A stretch of DNA of 64,000 nt from Mucilaginibacter sp. (lineage in GTDB: Bacteria > Bacteroidota > Bacteroidia > Sphingobacteriales > Sphingobacteriaceae), in the NCBI RefSeq assembly GCF_025359345.1, contig NZ_JANYGQ010000013.1, positions 62,001 through 126,000 on the forward strand, written 5' to 3'. Both the position numbers and the translations under genes were made by a program. This document shows positions 41,288 through 49,560 of this stretch, one piece after another. Positions within the stretch are counted from its first letter, which is position 1. Every line of letters begins with the position of its first letter. A model generated the notes under the pieces. The model was not told the DNA's origin and did not search any database. It saw only the letters and a list, made by a program, of their open reading frames with translations.

Positions 41288-41363
41288 ATTAGTCTTAAGT
41301 CTTGAGTCGAAAGTCCTAAGTCGAAAGCACTCCTGACTTAAGACTTTCGACTCGAGACTAATT
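41288..41363. repeat. Inverted repeat, AGTCTTGAGTCGAAAGTC family
   Basis: Arms at about 41289-41320 and 41332-41362 (AGTCTTAAGTCTTGAGTC against GACTTAAGACTTTCGACTCG) pair with a few mismatches around an 11-bp loop. The repeat fills the gap between the DUF1080 gene and the GMC gene inside one operon, ending 3 bp from the DUF1080 stop. Confidence 0.75.
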
Positions 41364-41365
41364 TT

Positions 41366-42025
41366 TCAAAGTTCTTTAATGGAAATATCTTTATATGAAA
41401 CTACTGCGCCGTGGTCCTGCAGGGCTATATGTCCTTTAGGATAAGCAGCAAAACCTTTCCAGGTTTTAAATTTGCTACCATTCAACAACTCTTGCCACTC
41501 GGGGCTGCCAATTTTTACATCGATGGTTTTGGTGCCGTTCATCCAGAAGGTTAACTGACCCTTGTCTTTACGGATTTTTATTTTGTTCCATTCGCCGGCT
41601 GGTTTTGCAGCAGCGGATGCGGCTTTCATATCATATAACGCTCCCGCAAGGTGGTTGGCTTTTTTATTGTCTTCAGCGCCTTTATCATCTAAAACCTGCA
41701 TCTCGATGCCCGTTAGATAAGTTGCCCCGAAAGATGGATCTTCGTGTATACCGAAAATAACCCCGCTGTTGCCGCCCTCGGCAATTTTCCATGTTAAGGT
41801 CAGCTCGTAGTTTTCGTATTCTTTATCGGTAACCAGGTCGCCCTGGTCAGGAGCCTTTGGGTCAAGCTGTAAGGCACCGTCAACAACTTTCCATGCCCCC
41901 GGGCCGGCTTTTAAATAGCTGTGCCAACCGGTTGTGGTTGTGCCATCGAACAATTTTGTGGTTTGCGCCATAAGCGAGCCGCTTATAACCGTGAATACCA
42001 GGGTACTTAACAGGATTTTTTTCAT
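41366..42025 (-). CDS. Exported DUF1080 (3-keto-disaccharide hydrolase/lyase) protein
   Basis: 219 residues with signal peptide MKKILLSTLVFTVISGSLMAQ. A single jelly-roll DUF1080 domain shows the hallmark strings LFDGTTTTGWHSYL, KVVDGALQLDPK, DLVTDKEYENYELTLTWKI, GNSGVIFGIHED, IEMQVLDDKGAE and GEWNKIKIRKD, and it ends with GHIALQDHGAVVSYKDISI. DUF1080 proteins have been shown to cleave 3-keto-glycosides by elimination or hydrolysis. It is the first gene of an operon with the GMC dehydrogenase and its small subunit. Periplasmic. Confidence 0.9.
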   Translation of the reverse strand: MKKILLSTLVFTVISGSLMAQTTKLFDGTTTTGWHSYLKAGPGAWKVVDGALQLDPKAPDQGDLVTDKEYENYELTLTWKIAEGGNSGVIFGIHEDPSFGATYLTGIEMQVLDDKGAEDNKKANHLAGALYDMKAASAAAKPAGEWNKIKIRKDKGQLTFWMNGTKTIDVKIGSPEWQELLNGSKFKTWKGFAAYPKGHIALQDHGAVVSYKDISIKEL

Positions 42026-42344
42026 TTTTGGTTAATTTGTTTAATTAGATTGATGCGGCTGTATTAGCGTGTTCGTTTTTAAAACAAACGTATTATGATA
42101 CGGGGCTATTACAACGGGTAGTAAAAATAGAATAAATTTCTGTTTGAGTGAAAAAGAGTGGGAAGATTGTTACAAGAGGGAGTCCGAAAGTCGGGAAAGT
42201 CCGAAAGACGAAGTCAAAGCGGCGATGAATCGATAATAACAGAAATAATCAGGCGGCAGTTGCAGCAAATAAAGCGTAAGAGCCAGCATAGTAAAGCGTC
42301 ATGTCTACTAACTTTCTTCTTTCGGATTTTCCGGACTTAAGAAA
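42026..42344. other. Gene-free stretch containing a GTCCGAAAGTCGG inverted repeat
   Basis: 319 bp between two minus-strand genes. The right half is taken up by the repeat at 42178-42341; the left half is AT-rich and probably holds the operon promoter, with no certain box. Confidence 0.5.
42178..42341. repeat. Inverted repeat, GTCCGAAAGTCGG family
   Basis: Left arm 42180-42222 is built from AGTCCGAAAGTCGGGAAAGT-style units; right arm 42309-42341 is CTTTCTTCTTTCGG...CCGGACTT. They pair over about 25 bp around a 90-bp centre. The right arm ends 4 bp before the stop codon of the zinc-ribbon gene. The same unit forms the purD terminator at 4533-4601 and the lone arm at 14090. Confidence 0.7.
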
Positions 42345-42530
42345 TTACACCTTGTGATAATCCTTCAACTGCTCCCTGGTTAACAGCCGGTATCGGTCTT
42401 TTAAACATTTGGCACAAAAATATCTCCTGACAGGGAGAAAAAACAACAAGTTACGCCCAACCCAATTCCGGGTTTTTTCAAAGTGATAAGGCGCATTACA
42501 TTTAGAACATCTAAGTATCTTCTTCGGCAT
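42345..42530 (-). CDS. Small zinc-ribbon-like protein
   Basis: 61 residues. Two CxxC pairs, CSKCNAPYHF at residue 8 and YFCAKCLKDRY at about 38, are 27 residues apart and could bind one zinc ion. The rest is rich in Arg and Lys (KTRNWVGRN, VRRYF, DRYRLLTREQLKDYHKV), suggesting nucleic acid or ribosome contact. It has a -7 box 32 bases upstream and no signal peptide. Small but well supported by start, promoter and paired cysteines. Confidence 0.68.
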   Translation of the reverse strand: MPKKILRCSKCNAPYHFEKTRNWVGRNLLFFLPVRRYFCAKCLKDRYRLLTREQLKDYHKV

Positions 42531-42561
42531 TTATATTGGTCTACTAACAAGCGGAGGGAGG

Positions 42562-42569
42562 CAAAATTA
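42562..42569 (-). promoter_or_regulatory. -7 promoter element for the zinc-ribbon gene
   Basis: The minus strand reads TAATTTTG, an exact TAnnTTTG match 32 bases before ATG 42530. Confidence 0.45.
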
Positions 42570-42720
42570 ATCTTTTATAAGTGAATGTCCAATCAGTAAT
42601 ATTAATTTTACAATTCCCTATTGTGCAGGCGGTTAACAACCCAATAATTTGTTTTTATTTTTCAAGCATCAGTGCCAATAATTAACTTATTTTAATGCAT
42701 GTAGTTAAATATCATTTTGT

Positions 42721-42728
42721 TATATTTG
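42721..42728 (+). promoter_or_regulatory. -7 promoter element for the CBS gene
   Basis: TATATTTG, an exact TAnnTTTG match 36 bases before ATG 42764. Confidence 0.5.
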
Positions 42729-42763
42729 GTTAGCCCAATTCCACACCCTGTAACCAAACTATT

Positions 42764-43192
42764 ATGAAAAAAGTATCAAACATCCTTGCCCGCAAGGGCA
42801 GTAATGTGATTGCCATTGATGGCGGCACAACAGTTTTGGACGCCTTAAAACTGATGGCCGATAAAAACATTGGCTCGGTAGTTATTACTGAAGATGGTGC
42901 CTATGCCGGCCTGCTTACTGAGCGTGATTATGCCCGCAAGGTGATATTGCAGGGGAAATCATCGCTGGAGACACAAGTTAGAGAAATTATGAGCACTGAG
43001 TTTCCGCGAATGATACCTGAGAATTCGGTTGAAACCTGCATGCACGTAATGAGCGAAAACAACCTGCGCTACCTCCCTATTTTTAGGGATAATAACATGT
43101 GCGGCATTATTTCCATCAGCGATGTGGTTACGGAAACCATCCTGTCCCACGAGGAGACTATTGAGCATTTGAAGAGTTATATACAGTCTTGA
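42764..43192 (+). CDS. Twin CBS-domain protein
   Basis: 142 residues holding two CBS domains and nothing else: residues 8-65 (VIAIDGGTTVLDALKLMADKNIGSVVITEDGAYAGLLTERDY) and 75-132 (MIPENSVETCMHVMSENNLRYLPIFRDNNMCGIISISDVV). A tandem CBS pair binds adenine nucleotides and serves as an energy or signal sensor; the partner is unknown. The ends of the domains fit the usual stand-alone family in Bacteroidota. Transcribed alone, followed by a repeat. Confidence 0.93.
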   Translation: MKKVSNILARKGSNVIAIDGGTTVLDALKLMADKNIGSVVITEDGAYAGLLTERDYARKVILQGKSSLETQVREIMSTEFPRMIPENSVETCMHVMSENNLRYLPIFRDNNMCGIISISDVVTETILSHEETIEHLKSYIQS

Positions 43193-43306
43193 GAGAGTCA
43201 AGAAATCAAGAACCAAGAGTCAAGACCGAAAAGTCAAGAATTAAGACAAGCCTTACCCATTTTAAATCTTGATTCCTGACTCTTGGTTCTTGATTTCCTG
43301 ACTCTC
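43192..43306. repeat. Inverted repeat, AGTCAAGAATCAAGAG family (copy 2)
   Basis: The most regular copy. The left arm from 43192 (GAGTCAAGAAATCAAGAACC...) and the right arm at 43267-43306 pair over about 32 bp with two or three mismatches. The arms consist of tandem (A/G)TCAAGA-type units. It lies between two plus-strand genes and begins at the stop codon of the CBS gene. Confidence 0.85.
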
Positions 43307-43345
43307 ATCTCAACATAAACATACGCCCCTATATGCCTGAAACCA

Positions 43346-44413
43346 ATGGCTGATAAAAGCCCCGAAAAGCCCAAAAACCGCTTTTATTATATCGACTTTT
43401 TGAGAGCGCTGGCAATTTTTGCCGTAATTATCCTCCACAACTCGGCAGATGCAGCCGGGCAATATGGTAAAATACCTGAGACTGACTGGCTTTCGGCAGC
43501 TTTTTATAATGGGCTAACCCGTTGCTGCGTGCCCATGTTTGTCCTGCTGAGCGGCGCCCTGCTGTTAAAACCCGACAGGGATGTAACAATTAAAGAACTT
43601 TTTCGCAAGCGACTGCCAAAGCTGGTGATACCACTGGTAGTTTGGAGTATTATTTACGAGGCATTTCAATTTTATACCGATAAAGGGTATGGCACATTTA
43701 ACCTGCTTTCTGCATTAAAAACCTTTTACCAGGGGCCACTGGTTTTCCATTTTTGGTTTTTGTATATGATGATCGGGATATACTTGGTATACCCTATTAT
43801 AAATACATTTATACGCGCGGCAACAAAAAGCCAGGTGCAGTATTTTATCGCAGTGTGGTTTATAACCAATTGCGTTTGCGGCATTATAGGTATAGCCACG
43901 GGCTTAAGCATCGCCGTTGAGTTAAACTTTTTTACGGGTTATATCGGGTATTTTGTGTTGGGTTATTATTTAAACAGCACCACGTTTTCTAAAAATCACT
44001 TAAGACTTATTTACAAGCTGTGCGTAGTTGCGTTTGGGATATCAATAGTGGGTATCATATCATTACAAACAGACCATATAAAAGGCTTTAATGACGTTAT
44101 TGAAAGCGACTTTACGCCCGACATTCCTTTTGCATTAGCCGGTATTTTTCTGTTGATAAAAAATTACACCTTTAATTTTACCTCCACCTGGTGGCAAAGA
44201 TTAGTTACTGAAATAAGCGCTGAAAGCTATGGGATTTATATTGTGCATGTGCTGTTTTTGCGGCTGTTGTTCGATAAAATATATCTAAACTTAGCCTTTA
44301 AAAACCAAAGCCTGCTTTGGATAGTGCCTGTTAAGTCGGTCGCAGTGCTGGGATTGTCATACGGTTTAACCAAATTGATACGGCTGGTGCCGTGGCTGAG
44401 GATGACTGTATGA
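43346..44413 (+). CDS. Membrane acyltransferase 3 family protein
   Basis: 355 residues, about ten membrane helices. The opening FYYIDFLRALAIFAVIILHN has the family Arg and His in the first helix (RxxA...H), and VPMFVLLSGALLL follows, as in surface O-acyltransferases of the OafA/WecH type. These enzymes move acetyl or other acyl groups across the membrane onto polysaccharides. A later RLPKLVIPLVVWSIIYEAF and a final ESYGIYIVHVLFL also fit. No sugar-synthesis genes are next to it, so the acceptor is unknown. Confidence 0.9.
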   Translation: MADKSPEKPKNRFYYIDFLRALAIFAVIILHNSADAAGQYGKIPETDWLSAAFYNGLTRCCVPMFVLLSGALLLKPDRDVTIKELFRKRLPKLVIPLVVWSIIYEAFQFYTDKGYGTFNLLSALKTFYQGPLVFHFWFLYMMIGIYLVYPIINTFIRAATKSQVQYFIAVWFITNCVCGIIGIATGLSIAVELNFFTGYIGYFVLGYYLNSTTFSKNHLRLIYKLCVVAFGISIVGIISLQTDHIKGFNDVIESDFTPDIPFALAGIFLLIKNYTFNFTSTWWQRLVTEISAESYGIYIVHVLFLRLLFDKIYLNLAFKNQSLLWIVPVKSVAVLGLSYGLTKLIRLVPWLRMTV

Positions 44414-44433
44414 CTAAATGATTTAGCAGTATA

Positions 44434-44778
44434 TCAGTGCTCCGCCTTTAAATCTGCGATATTGATCTCATAAATAAACCGCATACCGTTTTTGGTGGAG
44501 TGCAGCAGCTTATCAAATGCTTCGGCGGTTACTTTACCGCCGGGATACACGGGCCTTTCAGCATGTTCCCGGTTCGAGAGAAAGTACAGCGTTTTATCAT
44601 CGCGCGATAGGCCCGGCGCGCCATCAGCGCCTGCGGTATTTACTTTGGGGCCGAGGTTTTGGGGTTCGGTCCACGTGGTGTCTTTTTTAAAGGAAACCCA
44701 TAAATGGCGATTTGAGTCAGCAGGATAAATGGGAGAAGGAATACCAGCGCTTTCATTTGGGATTAATATTTTGAGCAA
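44434..44778 (-). pseudogene. Remnant of a PD40 (WD40-like) propeller protein
   Basis: The frame encodes the last roughly 100 residues of a TolB/PD40-type protein: HLWVSFKKDTTWTEPQNLGP, KVNTAGADGAPGLSRDDKTLYFLSNR, and a C-terminal EINIADLK. Intact relatives have several such blades and a signal peptide. Here the frame starts only with a TTG, has no signal peptide, and its upstream bases serve as the promoter region of the divergent helicase gene. The 5' part is therefore lost. It is best read as a decayed gene end. Confidence 0.7.
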
Positions 44779-44900
44779 ATAAAGGAATTAAGAGGATGGC
44801 TGTGTAACTTCTTCAACCATTAGGGTGCCTTTTTTAACGTTTAACGCCATAACACAACATTTTTTGCTACCTTGCATACCTCATCACCTATAAAAGTATA

Positions 44901-46121
44901 GTGACATTCAAGGATTTTAATTTTAACGGGGAGTTATTTGAAGGCATCGAAAGCATGGGTTTTATTACCCCCACCCCTATTCAGGAAATGGCTATCCCCA
45001 TCATTTCCGCCGGTCGCGACATAATTGCCTGCGCACAAACGGGTACGGGTAAAACCGGCGCCTACCTTTTGCCCATATTGGACAAGATCGGTAGCACCAA
45101 CCGGCACCATACCAGCACGCTTATTTTAGCGCCAACGCGCGAGCTTGCCCAACAAATTGATCAACAAGTTGAGGGCCTTGCCTATTTTACAGGCATCAGC
45201 TCGATAGCAGTTTTTGGCGGCGGCGATGGCAGCGCTTACGAACAGCAGCGCCGCGGTATACAAGCCAATGTAAATATCATTATTGCCACGCCCGGCAGGC
45301 TTATTGCGCACCTTACATCGGGCGTATTAAAGCTTAACCATTGCACTAACTTAATTTTGGACGAAGCCGACCGCATGCTCGACATGGGTTTTTCGGACGA
45401 TATTATGCGCATCATCAGCTACCTGCCCAAAGAACGGCAGACACTGTTGTTTTCGGCAACTATGCCGGGGCGCATACGTACGCTGGCTAAAAAGATATTG
45501 AACAACCCTGAGCAGGTAAACATTGCACTGTCGCAACCGGCAGTGGGGATCGACCAGCAGATATACCGCGTGCACGATGCGCAGAAAACACCTTTGCTGC
45601 AATTGCTGCTTAAAAATGGGTCGTACGCCAGTACCATTATTTTTTGCTCGAGGAAAGAGATCGTAAAGTCGCTAACCCGCGAGTTGAAGCAGGCTAAGCT
45701 CAACGCCAGCGCCTTTCACTCTGATTTGGAGCAGAAGGAACGCGAGGAAATTTTATTAGCCTTTAAAAACAAACAATTGCCGGTTATCATAGGTACCGAC
45801 GCCCTTTCGCGCGGTATTGATGTGGAGGGGATTGACCTGGTTATCAACTACGATGTACCTGGCGACCCGGAGGATTATATCCACCGCATTGGTCGTACGG
45901 CCCGCGCCGAAACAACCGGCACCGCCATCACCTTCGTAAACCACCGCGACGAACGCAAACTGAAAAACATTGAACAACTGATAGAAAAACCTATCCGCCT
46001 AATCGATGTGCCGGATGAGCTGAAGTCGATAGAGCAGGCTAAACAACCGGAACATGGCCCTAATAAACGCCCGCAGCAAAGGCGCTGGGGTAATAAGGGT
46101 AAGCCGAGGGGTAAGAGTTAA
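44901..46121 (+). CDS. DEAD-box RNA helicase
   Basis: 406 residues starting at GTG 44901 (MTFKDFNFNG), the only start that preserves the conserved N-terminus. Motifs in order: Q motif GFITPTPIQEMAIP, Walker A AQTGTGKT (45-52), PTRELAQQ, TPGRL, LDEADRMLDMGF, SAT in LLFSATMPGR, IIGTDALSRGIDVEGI and HRIGRTAR. A basic tail (GPNKRPQQRRWGNKGKPRGKS) follows. This is the RhlE/CsdA-like group that remodels rRNA and mRNA, often important in the cold. The region just upstream has TACCTTGC, a weak -7 match. Confidence 0.94.
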   Translation: MTFKDFNFNGELFEGIESMGFITPTPIQEMAIPIISAGRDIIACAQTGTGKTGAYLLPILDKIGSTNRHHTSTLILAPTRELAQQIDQQVEGLAYFTGISSIAVFGGGDGSAYEQQRRGIQANVNIIIATPGRLIAHLTSGVLKLNHCTNLILDEADRMLDMGFSDDIMRIISYLPKERQTLLFSATMPGRIRTLAKKILNNPEQVNIALSQPAVGIDQQIYRVHDAQKTPLLQLLLKNGSYASTIIFCSRKEIVKSLTRELKQAKLNASAFHSDLEQKEREEILLAFKNKQLPVIIGTDALSRGIDVEGIDLVINYDVPGDPEDYIHRIGRTARAETTGTAITFVNHRDERKLKNIEQLIEKPIRLIDVPDELKSIEQAKQPEHGPNKRPQQRRWGNKGKPRGKS

Positions 46122-46127
46122 GAAATG

Positions 46128-46312
46128 CAGCTCACCCTCTTTGCGCTTGCGCAGAGAGGGTCGACGAGCGATCCGCTGGCTAGCGGACGGGGTGAGTCTA
46201 CACCGCCGTGCATTCGCGCCAATGCATTGACGTGAACATCGCGCGCATATCGACTCACCCGGTCGTTGCTTCGCTCGGCCTGCCCTCTCTGCTTCGCGGC
46301 AGCCGGCAAAAA
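46128..46312. repeat. Palindromic element of about 175 bp (copy 1)
   Basis: Left arm: GCTCACCCTCTTTGCGCTTG onwards, through GGGTCGACGAGCGATCCG to GGGGTGAGTC (46128-46199). Centre: CGCCGTGCATTCGCGCCAAT and flanks. Right arm: GACTCACCCGGTCGTTGCTT to the CCCTCTCTGCTTCGC end. It lies between the helicase and GH43 genes. The arms also form small internal hairpins. Its centre is shared, in reverse, with the copy at 57433-57608. A single arm lies at 49561-49632. Confidence 0.85.
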
Positions 46313-46329
46313 ATAAAAAGATACTTTTT

Positions 46330-47313
46330 ATGACAACACCCAAAAAACTCCTTCTTATCCTGCTGTTAACCCAATGCGGCATCGCGGCAGCACAAAAAAA
46401 AGAAACATCAGGCAACCCGATTGCCCAAGGCTGGTACGCCGACCCGGAAGCTAAAATTTTTGATAAAACTTATTGGGTTTACCCTACCTACTCGGCAAAA
46501 TACGATGAGCAGGTTTTTATGGACGCTTTCTCCTCAACCGATCTGGTGCACTGGACCAAGCACCCCCATATTGTAGACAGCAGTTCGGTTAAATGGGTAA
46601 AACGCGCACTTTGGGCGCCGGCGGTAACTAAAAAAGACGACAAGTATTACCTGTTTTTTGGCGCCAATGATATTCATGATGACCAAAAGGAAATCGGTGG
46701 CATCGGCGTTGCCGTGTCAGACAATCCCGGCGGGCCGTTTAAAGATTACCTGGGCAAGCCGCTGATCGGTAAAATTTACAACAAGGCCCAGCCTATCGAC
46801 CAATTTGTTTATAAGGATGACGATGGCCAGTACTATATTATATATGGTGGCTGGGGGCAGTGCAATATCGCGAAGCTCAATAAGGATTTTACCGGCTTTT
46901 TGCCCTTTGCAGATGGCGAAACCTTTAAGCGCATTACCCCGAAGGATTATGTTGAGGGCCCGGTGATGTTTAAGCGCAAAGGCAAATACTACTTAATGTG
47001 GAGCGAAGGCGGCTGGACAGGTCCTGACTATCGCGTAGCTTATGCAATTGGCAATACGCCGCTGGGGCCGTTTAAACGTATTGCTACTATATTAAAGCAG
47101 GATGTTAAAATTGCTACCGGCGCGGGGCACCACTCGGTGTTGAATGTGCCTGGTACTAATGAATGGTATATTGTTTACCATCGCCGCCCCCTTGGTGAAA
47201 CCGATGGCAACCACCGAGTGACTTGTATCGACAAAATGTACTTTGATAAAAACGGGATGATATTGCCGGTAAAGATTACCAATGAGGGAGTTGCAGCGAG
47301 GGTGATAAAATAA
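46330..47313 (+). CDS. Exported glycoside hydrolase family 43 enzyme
   Basis: 327 residues with signal peptide MTTPKKLLLILLLTQCGIAAA. A single five-bladed propeller with the GH43 acid triad: D38 in GWYADPEAKIF (base), D157 in QPIDQFVYKDDDGQYY (pKa modulator) and E209 in YVEGPVMFKRKGKYYL (acid). WAPAVTKKDDKYYLFFG is also typical. GH43 enzymes act mainly on arabinose- or xylose-containing glycans, with inversion. No separate xylan-binding domain is present. The palindromic element lies just upstream and may contribute to its leader. Confidence 0.9.
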   Translation: MTTPKKLLLILLLTQCGIAAAQKKETSGNPIAQGWYADPEAKIFDKTYWVYPTYSAKYDEQVFMDAFSSTDLVHWTKHPHIVDSSSVKWVKRALWAPAVTKKDDKYYLFFGANDIHDDQKEIGGIGVAVSDNPGGPFKDYLGKPLIGKIYNKAQPIDQFVYKDDDGQYYIIYGGWGQCNIAKLNKDFTGFLPFADGETFKRITPKDYVEGPVMFKRKGKYYLMWSEGGWTGPDYRVAYAIGNTPLGPFKRIATILKQDVKIATGAGHHSVLNVPGTNEWYIVYHRRPLGETDGNHRVTCIDKMYFDKNGMILPVKITNEGVAARVIK

Positions 47314-47354
47314 TAACTACATACCGGCGAAACAGCAGGATAAGCTGGTTTTTA

Positions 47355-47513
47355 CCAAAAGTGCTGACACTAATTTGTCAGTACTTTTTGCGTTTTTAGG
47401 GGTAGCAGGCAGGGTAAAAAGTGCATTATTACTACAGAAACAAGCTTTTTAGCACTTTGCGGGGAACTGTTCCTGTTCCACCCTGTTCCTTATGTTCCAC
47501 TGTGAACAGGAAC
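47355..47513 (-). repeat. Dispersed 157-bp element with GTTCC ends and a CTGACA palindrome (copy 2)
   Basis: Reverse orientation relative to the copy at 16217. Read on the minus strand it opens with GTTCCTGTTCACAGTGGAAC at 47513, continues to GGAACAG, and ends with CTGACA-N6-TGTCAG at 47357-47389. Length 159 bp against 156. The 41-nt opening differs at two positions from copy 1. It lies between the convergent GH43 and metallopeptidase genes. Confidence 0.8.
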
Positions 47514-47539
47514 GCAAAATCTATACCCAATGACGAACC

Positions 47540-48412
47540 TTACTCCTCCAATTCCCCCGCGGCAAAGGTATTTCCCTGTTTAATATCGCCGGTATCAAAC
47601 CCCTTTTTAAACCAATAGGCGCGCTGGGCCGATGTGCCGTGGGTAAAGCTGTCAGGTTCTACATGGCCCTGGTATTGCTGCTGCAGGCGGTCATCGCCAA
47701 TGGCATGGGCTGCGGTTAGTGCCGAGTCGATGTCCGGGCGGTTGATGACAATACCGCTTTGATTTTTTGCTTCATAATGCGCCCAAATGCCGGCATAAAA
47801 ATCGGCCTGCAGTTCGAGTTTTACGGATAGCTTGTTATATTCCTTTTTGCTCATGCTTTGCCGTGCCTGCTCCATTTTTTGCGATACACCCAGCAGGTTT
47901 TGTACGTGGTGACCAACCTCGTGGGCAATTACATAAGCCGCAGCAAACTCGCCGGGGGCATGGAAGCGCCGCTGCATCTCGGTAAAAAATGAAGTGTCGA
48001 GGTAAACTTTACGGTCGGCGGGGCAATAAAAGGGGCCTGTTGCCGAACTGGCGAAACCGCAGCCCTGGGCATCAACGCCTTCGCTGTAAAGGTGGAGGGT
48101 TGGCTTAGTGTAAGTTCGACCCATGCTGCTGAAAATCTCCGTCCAAATATCTTCGGTACCGGCCAGGATTACCCGCGAAAATTTTTTCTGCATCCCCTCA
48201 GGTCCGTTGGTAACACGGGTATTTTGCTGTTGAGTGCTGTCGCCGCTGCTTCCACCGTTTAAGAGCTGGGCGGGGTTAACGCCTGTAAACAGGTAGATCA
48301 GCAGGCCTATAAAGCCGATGATGCCGCCTCCAAAAAACAATCCGCGACCTCCACCACCACTGCTGCTACCTTCTTCAACATTATCGCTTTCGCGTCCGCC
48401 AAACCATTGCAT
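47540..48412 (-). CDS. Neutral zinc metallopeptidase, YpfJ family
   Basis: 290 residues. The short Gly/Ser-rich start (MQWFGGRESDNVEEGSSSGG) is typical, followed by one membrane helix at about 25-43 (LFFGGGIIGFIGLLIYLF). The peptidase domain has the zinc motif HEVGHH (H164, E165, H168) and downstream LELQADFYAGIWAHYEAK with the third ligand region. Cys residues in GCGFASSATGPFYCPADRKVY form the usual pair. It is membrane-anchored with the catalytic domain outside. The substrate is unknown in this family. Confidence 0.92.
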   Translation of the reverse strand: MQWFGGRESDNVEEGSSSGGGGRGLFFGGGIIGFIGLLIYLFTGVNPAQLLNGGSSGDSTQQQNTRVTNGPEGMQKKFSRVILAGTEDIWTEIFSSMGRTYTKPTLHLYSEGVDAQGCGFASSATGPFYCPADRKVYLDTSFFTEMQRRFHAPGEFAAAYVIAHEVGHHVQNLLGVSQKMEQARQSMSKKEYNKLSVKLELQADFYAGIWAHYEAKNQSGIVINRPDIDSALTAAHAIGDDRLQQQYQGHVEPDSFTHGTSAQRAYWFKKGFDTGDIKQGNTFAAGELEE

Positions 48413-48470
48413 AACTATTTGATTTTATGTTAAGGGTTAACAGGGATTTGGGGAGATTGTTTACGGGGGA

Positions 48471-48624
48471 TCTGAATCGGGATTAAATAGATTTTGCGAT
48501 TAACGGCATGTTTGCATACCGGCATGAATAAGACGATTATCAACGGCCGCACCCTGATATAGACCGACGATACGTGGTCGCCAAAATCGCGGGCATCCTA
48601 AAATCTGTTTAATCCCGGTTCAGA
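48471..48624. repeat. Inverted repeat, TCTGAATCGGGATTAAATAG family (copy 2)
   Basis: Left arm TCTGAATCGGGATTAAATAG through GCGATT (48471-48500); right arm AATCGCGGGCATCC...AAACAGATT-type complement ending at 48624. Pairing extends over about 28 bp with a few mismatches. It occupies the gap between cysM and the metallopeptidase gene. Related to 38751-38882 by the CGGGATT...AGATT text. Confidence 0.75.
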
Positions 48625-48628
48625 CAAT

Positions 48629-49501
48629 TTATCCAAAAAGCTCACTGCTCAAATACCTGTCGCCCCTATCGCAGCAAATAAATACGATGGTGCCTTCGGT
48701 AAGTTCTTGTGCTACTTTTGCAGCTGCCGCCATTGCGCCGCCGCTGCTCATGCCTGCAAATAGCCCTTCTTCCCTGGCAAGGCGGCGTGCCATTTGGATG
48801 GATTCAGCTTCTGATATATCCAGCACCCTGTCGACACGCTCTGGTTCAAATATTTTTGGTAGGTATTCAACCGGCCAGCGGCGTATGCCGGGGATTGACG
48901 AGCCTTCGGTTGGCTGACAACCTACAATTTGAATGGCCGGGTTTATCTCTTTAAAATACCGCGAGTTTCCCATTATCGTACCCGTAGTACCCATGGCGCT
49001 TACAAAATGGGTGATCTGCCCTTCGGTGTCGCGCCAGATTTCGGGGCCGGTGGTTTTGTAGTGGGCTAGATAATTATCGGGATTGGCAAACTGGTTGAGT
49101 AAAAAGTAGCCATCGGTAGCGCCTTTTTCTTCCGCATAATCGCGGCAGATTTCAATACCTTCCAACAGTGTTACCTTGGCCCCGAATGCTTCCATAGTTA
49201 GTGTGCGCTCGCGGGTGGAGTTTGAGGGCATTACCAGCTCAATTTCCAGTCCGTACATGCTGGCGATCATGGCGAGGGCAATACCTGTGTTGCCGCTGGT
49301 GGCTTCAACCAGTTTGGTGCCTTTTTTAATGTCACCGCGCTCCAGGGCGCTGCGTATCATATTAAGTGCCGCCCGGTCCTTCACGCTACCGCCGGGGTTG
49401 TTCCCTTCCAGCTTGGCAAAAATGCGTACATTGGGGTTAGGGTTTAGTCTTTTTATTTCGGCCATTGGCGTGTTGCCAATTAAATCTATTATTCCAGCCA
49501 T
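48629..49501 (-). CDS. cysM: Cysteine synthase (O-acetylserine sulfhydrylase)
   Basis: 290 residues, a PLP enzyme of the beta-family that makes cysteine from O-acetylserine and sulfide (or thiosulfate for CysM). K43 in GGSVKDRAALNMI is the PLP Lys; SGNTGIALA and SAMGTTGTIMG bind the phosphate. The sequence opening GIIDLIGNTPMAEIKRLNPN and the shorter length favour CysM over CysK, though this is not certain. The serine acetyltransferase gene lies upstream on the same strand, separated by a 136-bp gap that holds a repeat arm, so the pair supplies the whole last step of cysteine synthesis. Confidence 0.88.
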   Translation of the reverse strand: MAGIIDLIGNTPMAEIKRLNPNPNVRIFAKLEGNNPGGSVKDRAALNMIRSALERGDIKKGTKLVEATSGNTGIALAMIASMYGLEIELVMPSNSTRERTLTMEAFGAKVTLLEGIEICRDYAEEKGATDGYFLLNQFANPDNYLAHYKTTGPEIWRDTEGQITHFVSAMGTTGTIMGNSRYFKEINPAIQIVGCQPTEGSSIPGIRRWPVEYLPKIFEPERVDRVLDISEAESIQMARRLAREEGLFAGMSSGGAMAAAAKVAQELTEGTIVFICCDRGDRYLSSELFG

Positions 49502-49560
49502 GGTATTTAAGTTTTATTTAGAGGTTCGCGCCTGCATAGTTTGTTACCTGTCGCCGTCTT

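Noticed and set aside
43192..43306. Repeat units considered as a CRISPR array
   Set aside because: Units are 8-10 nt, degenerate and without unique spacers, and the two halves are inverted.
46118..46415. Minus-strand frames across the 175-bp element
   Set aside because: They arise from the palindromic repeat and the antisense of the GH43 start; no protein family.
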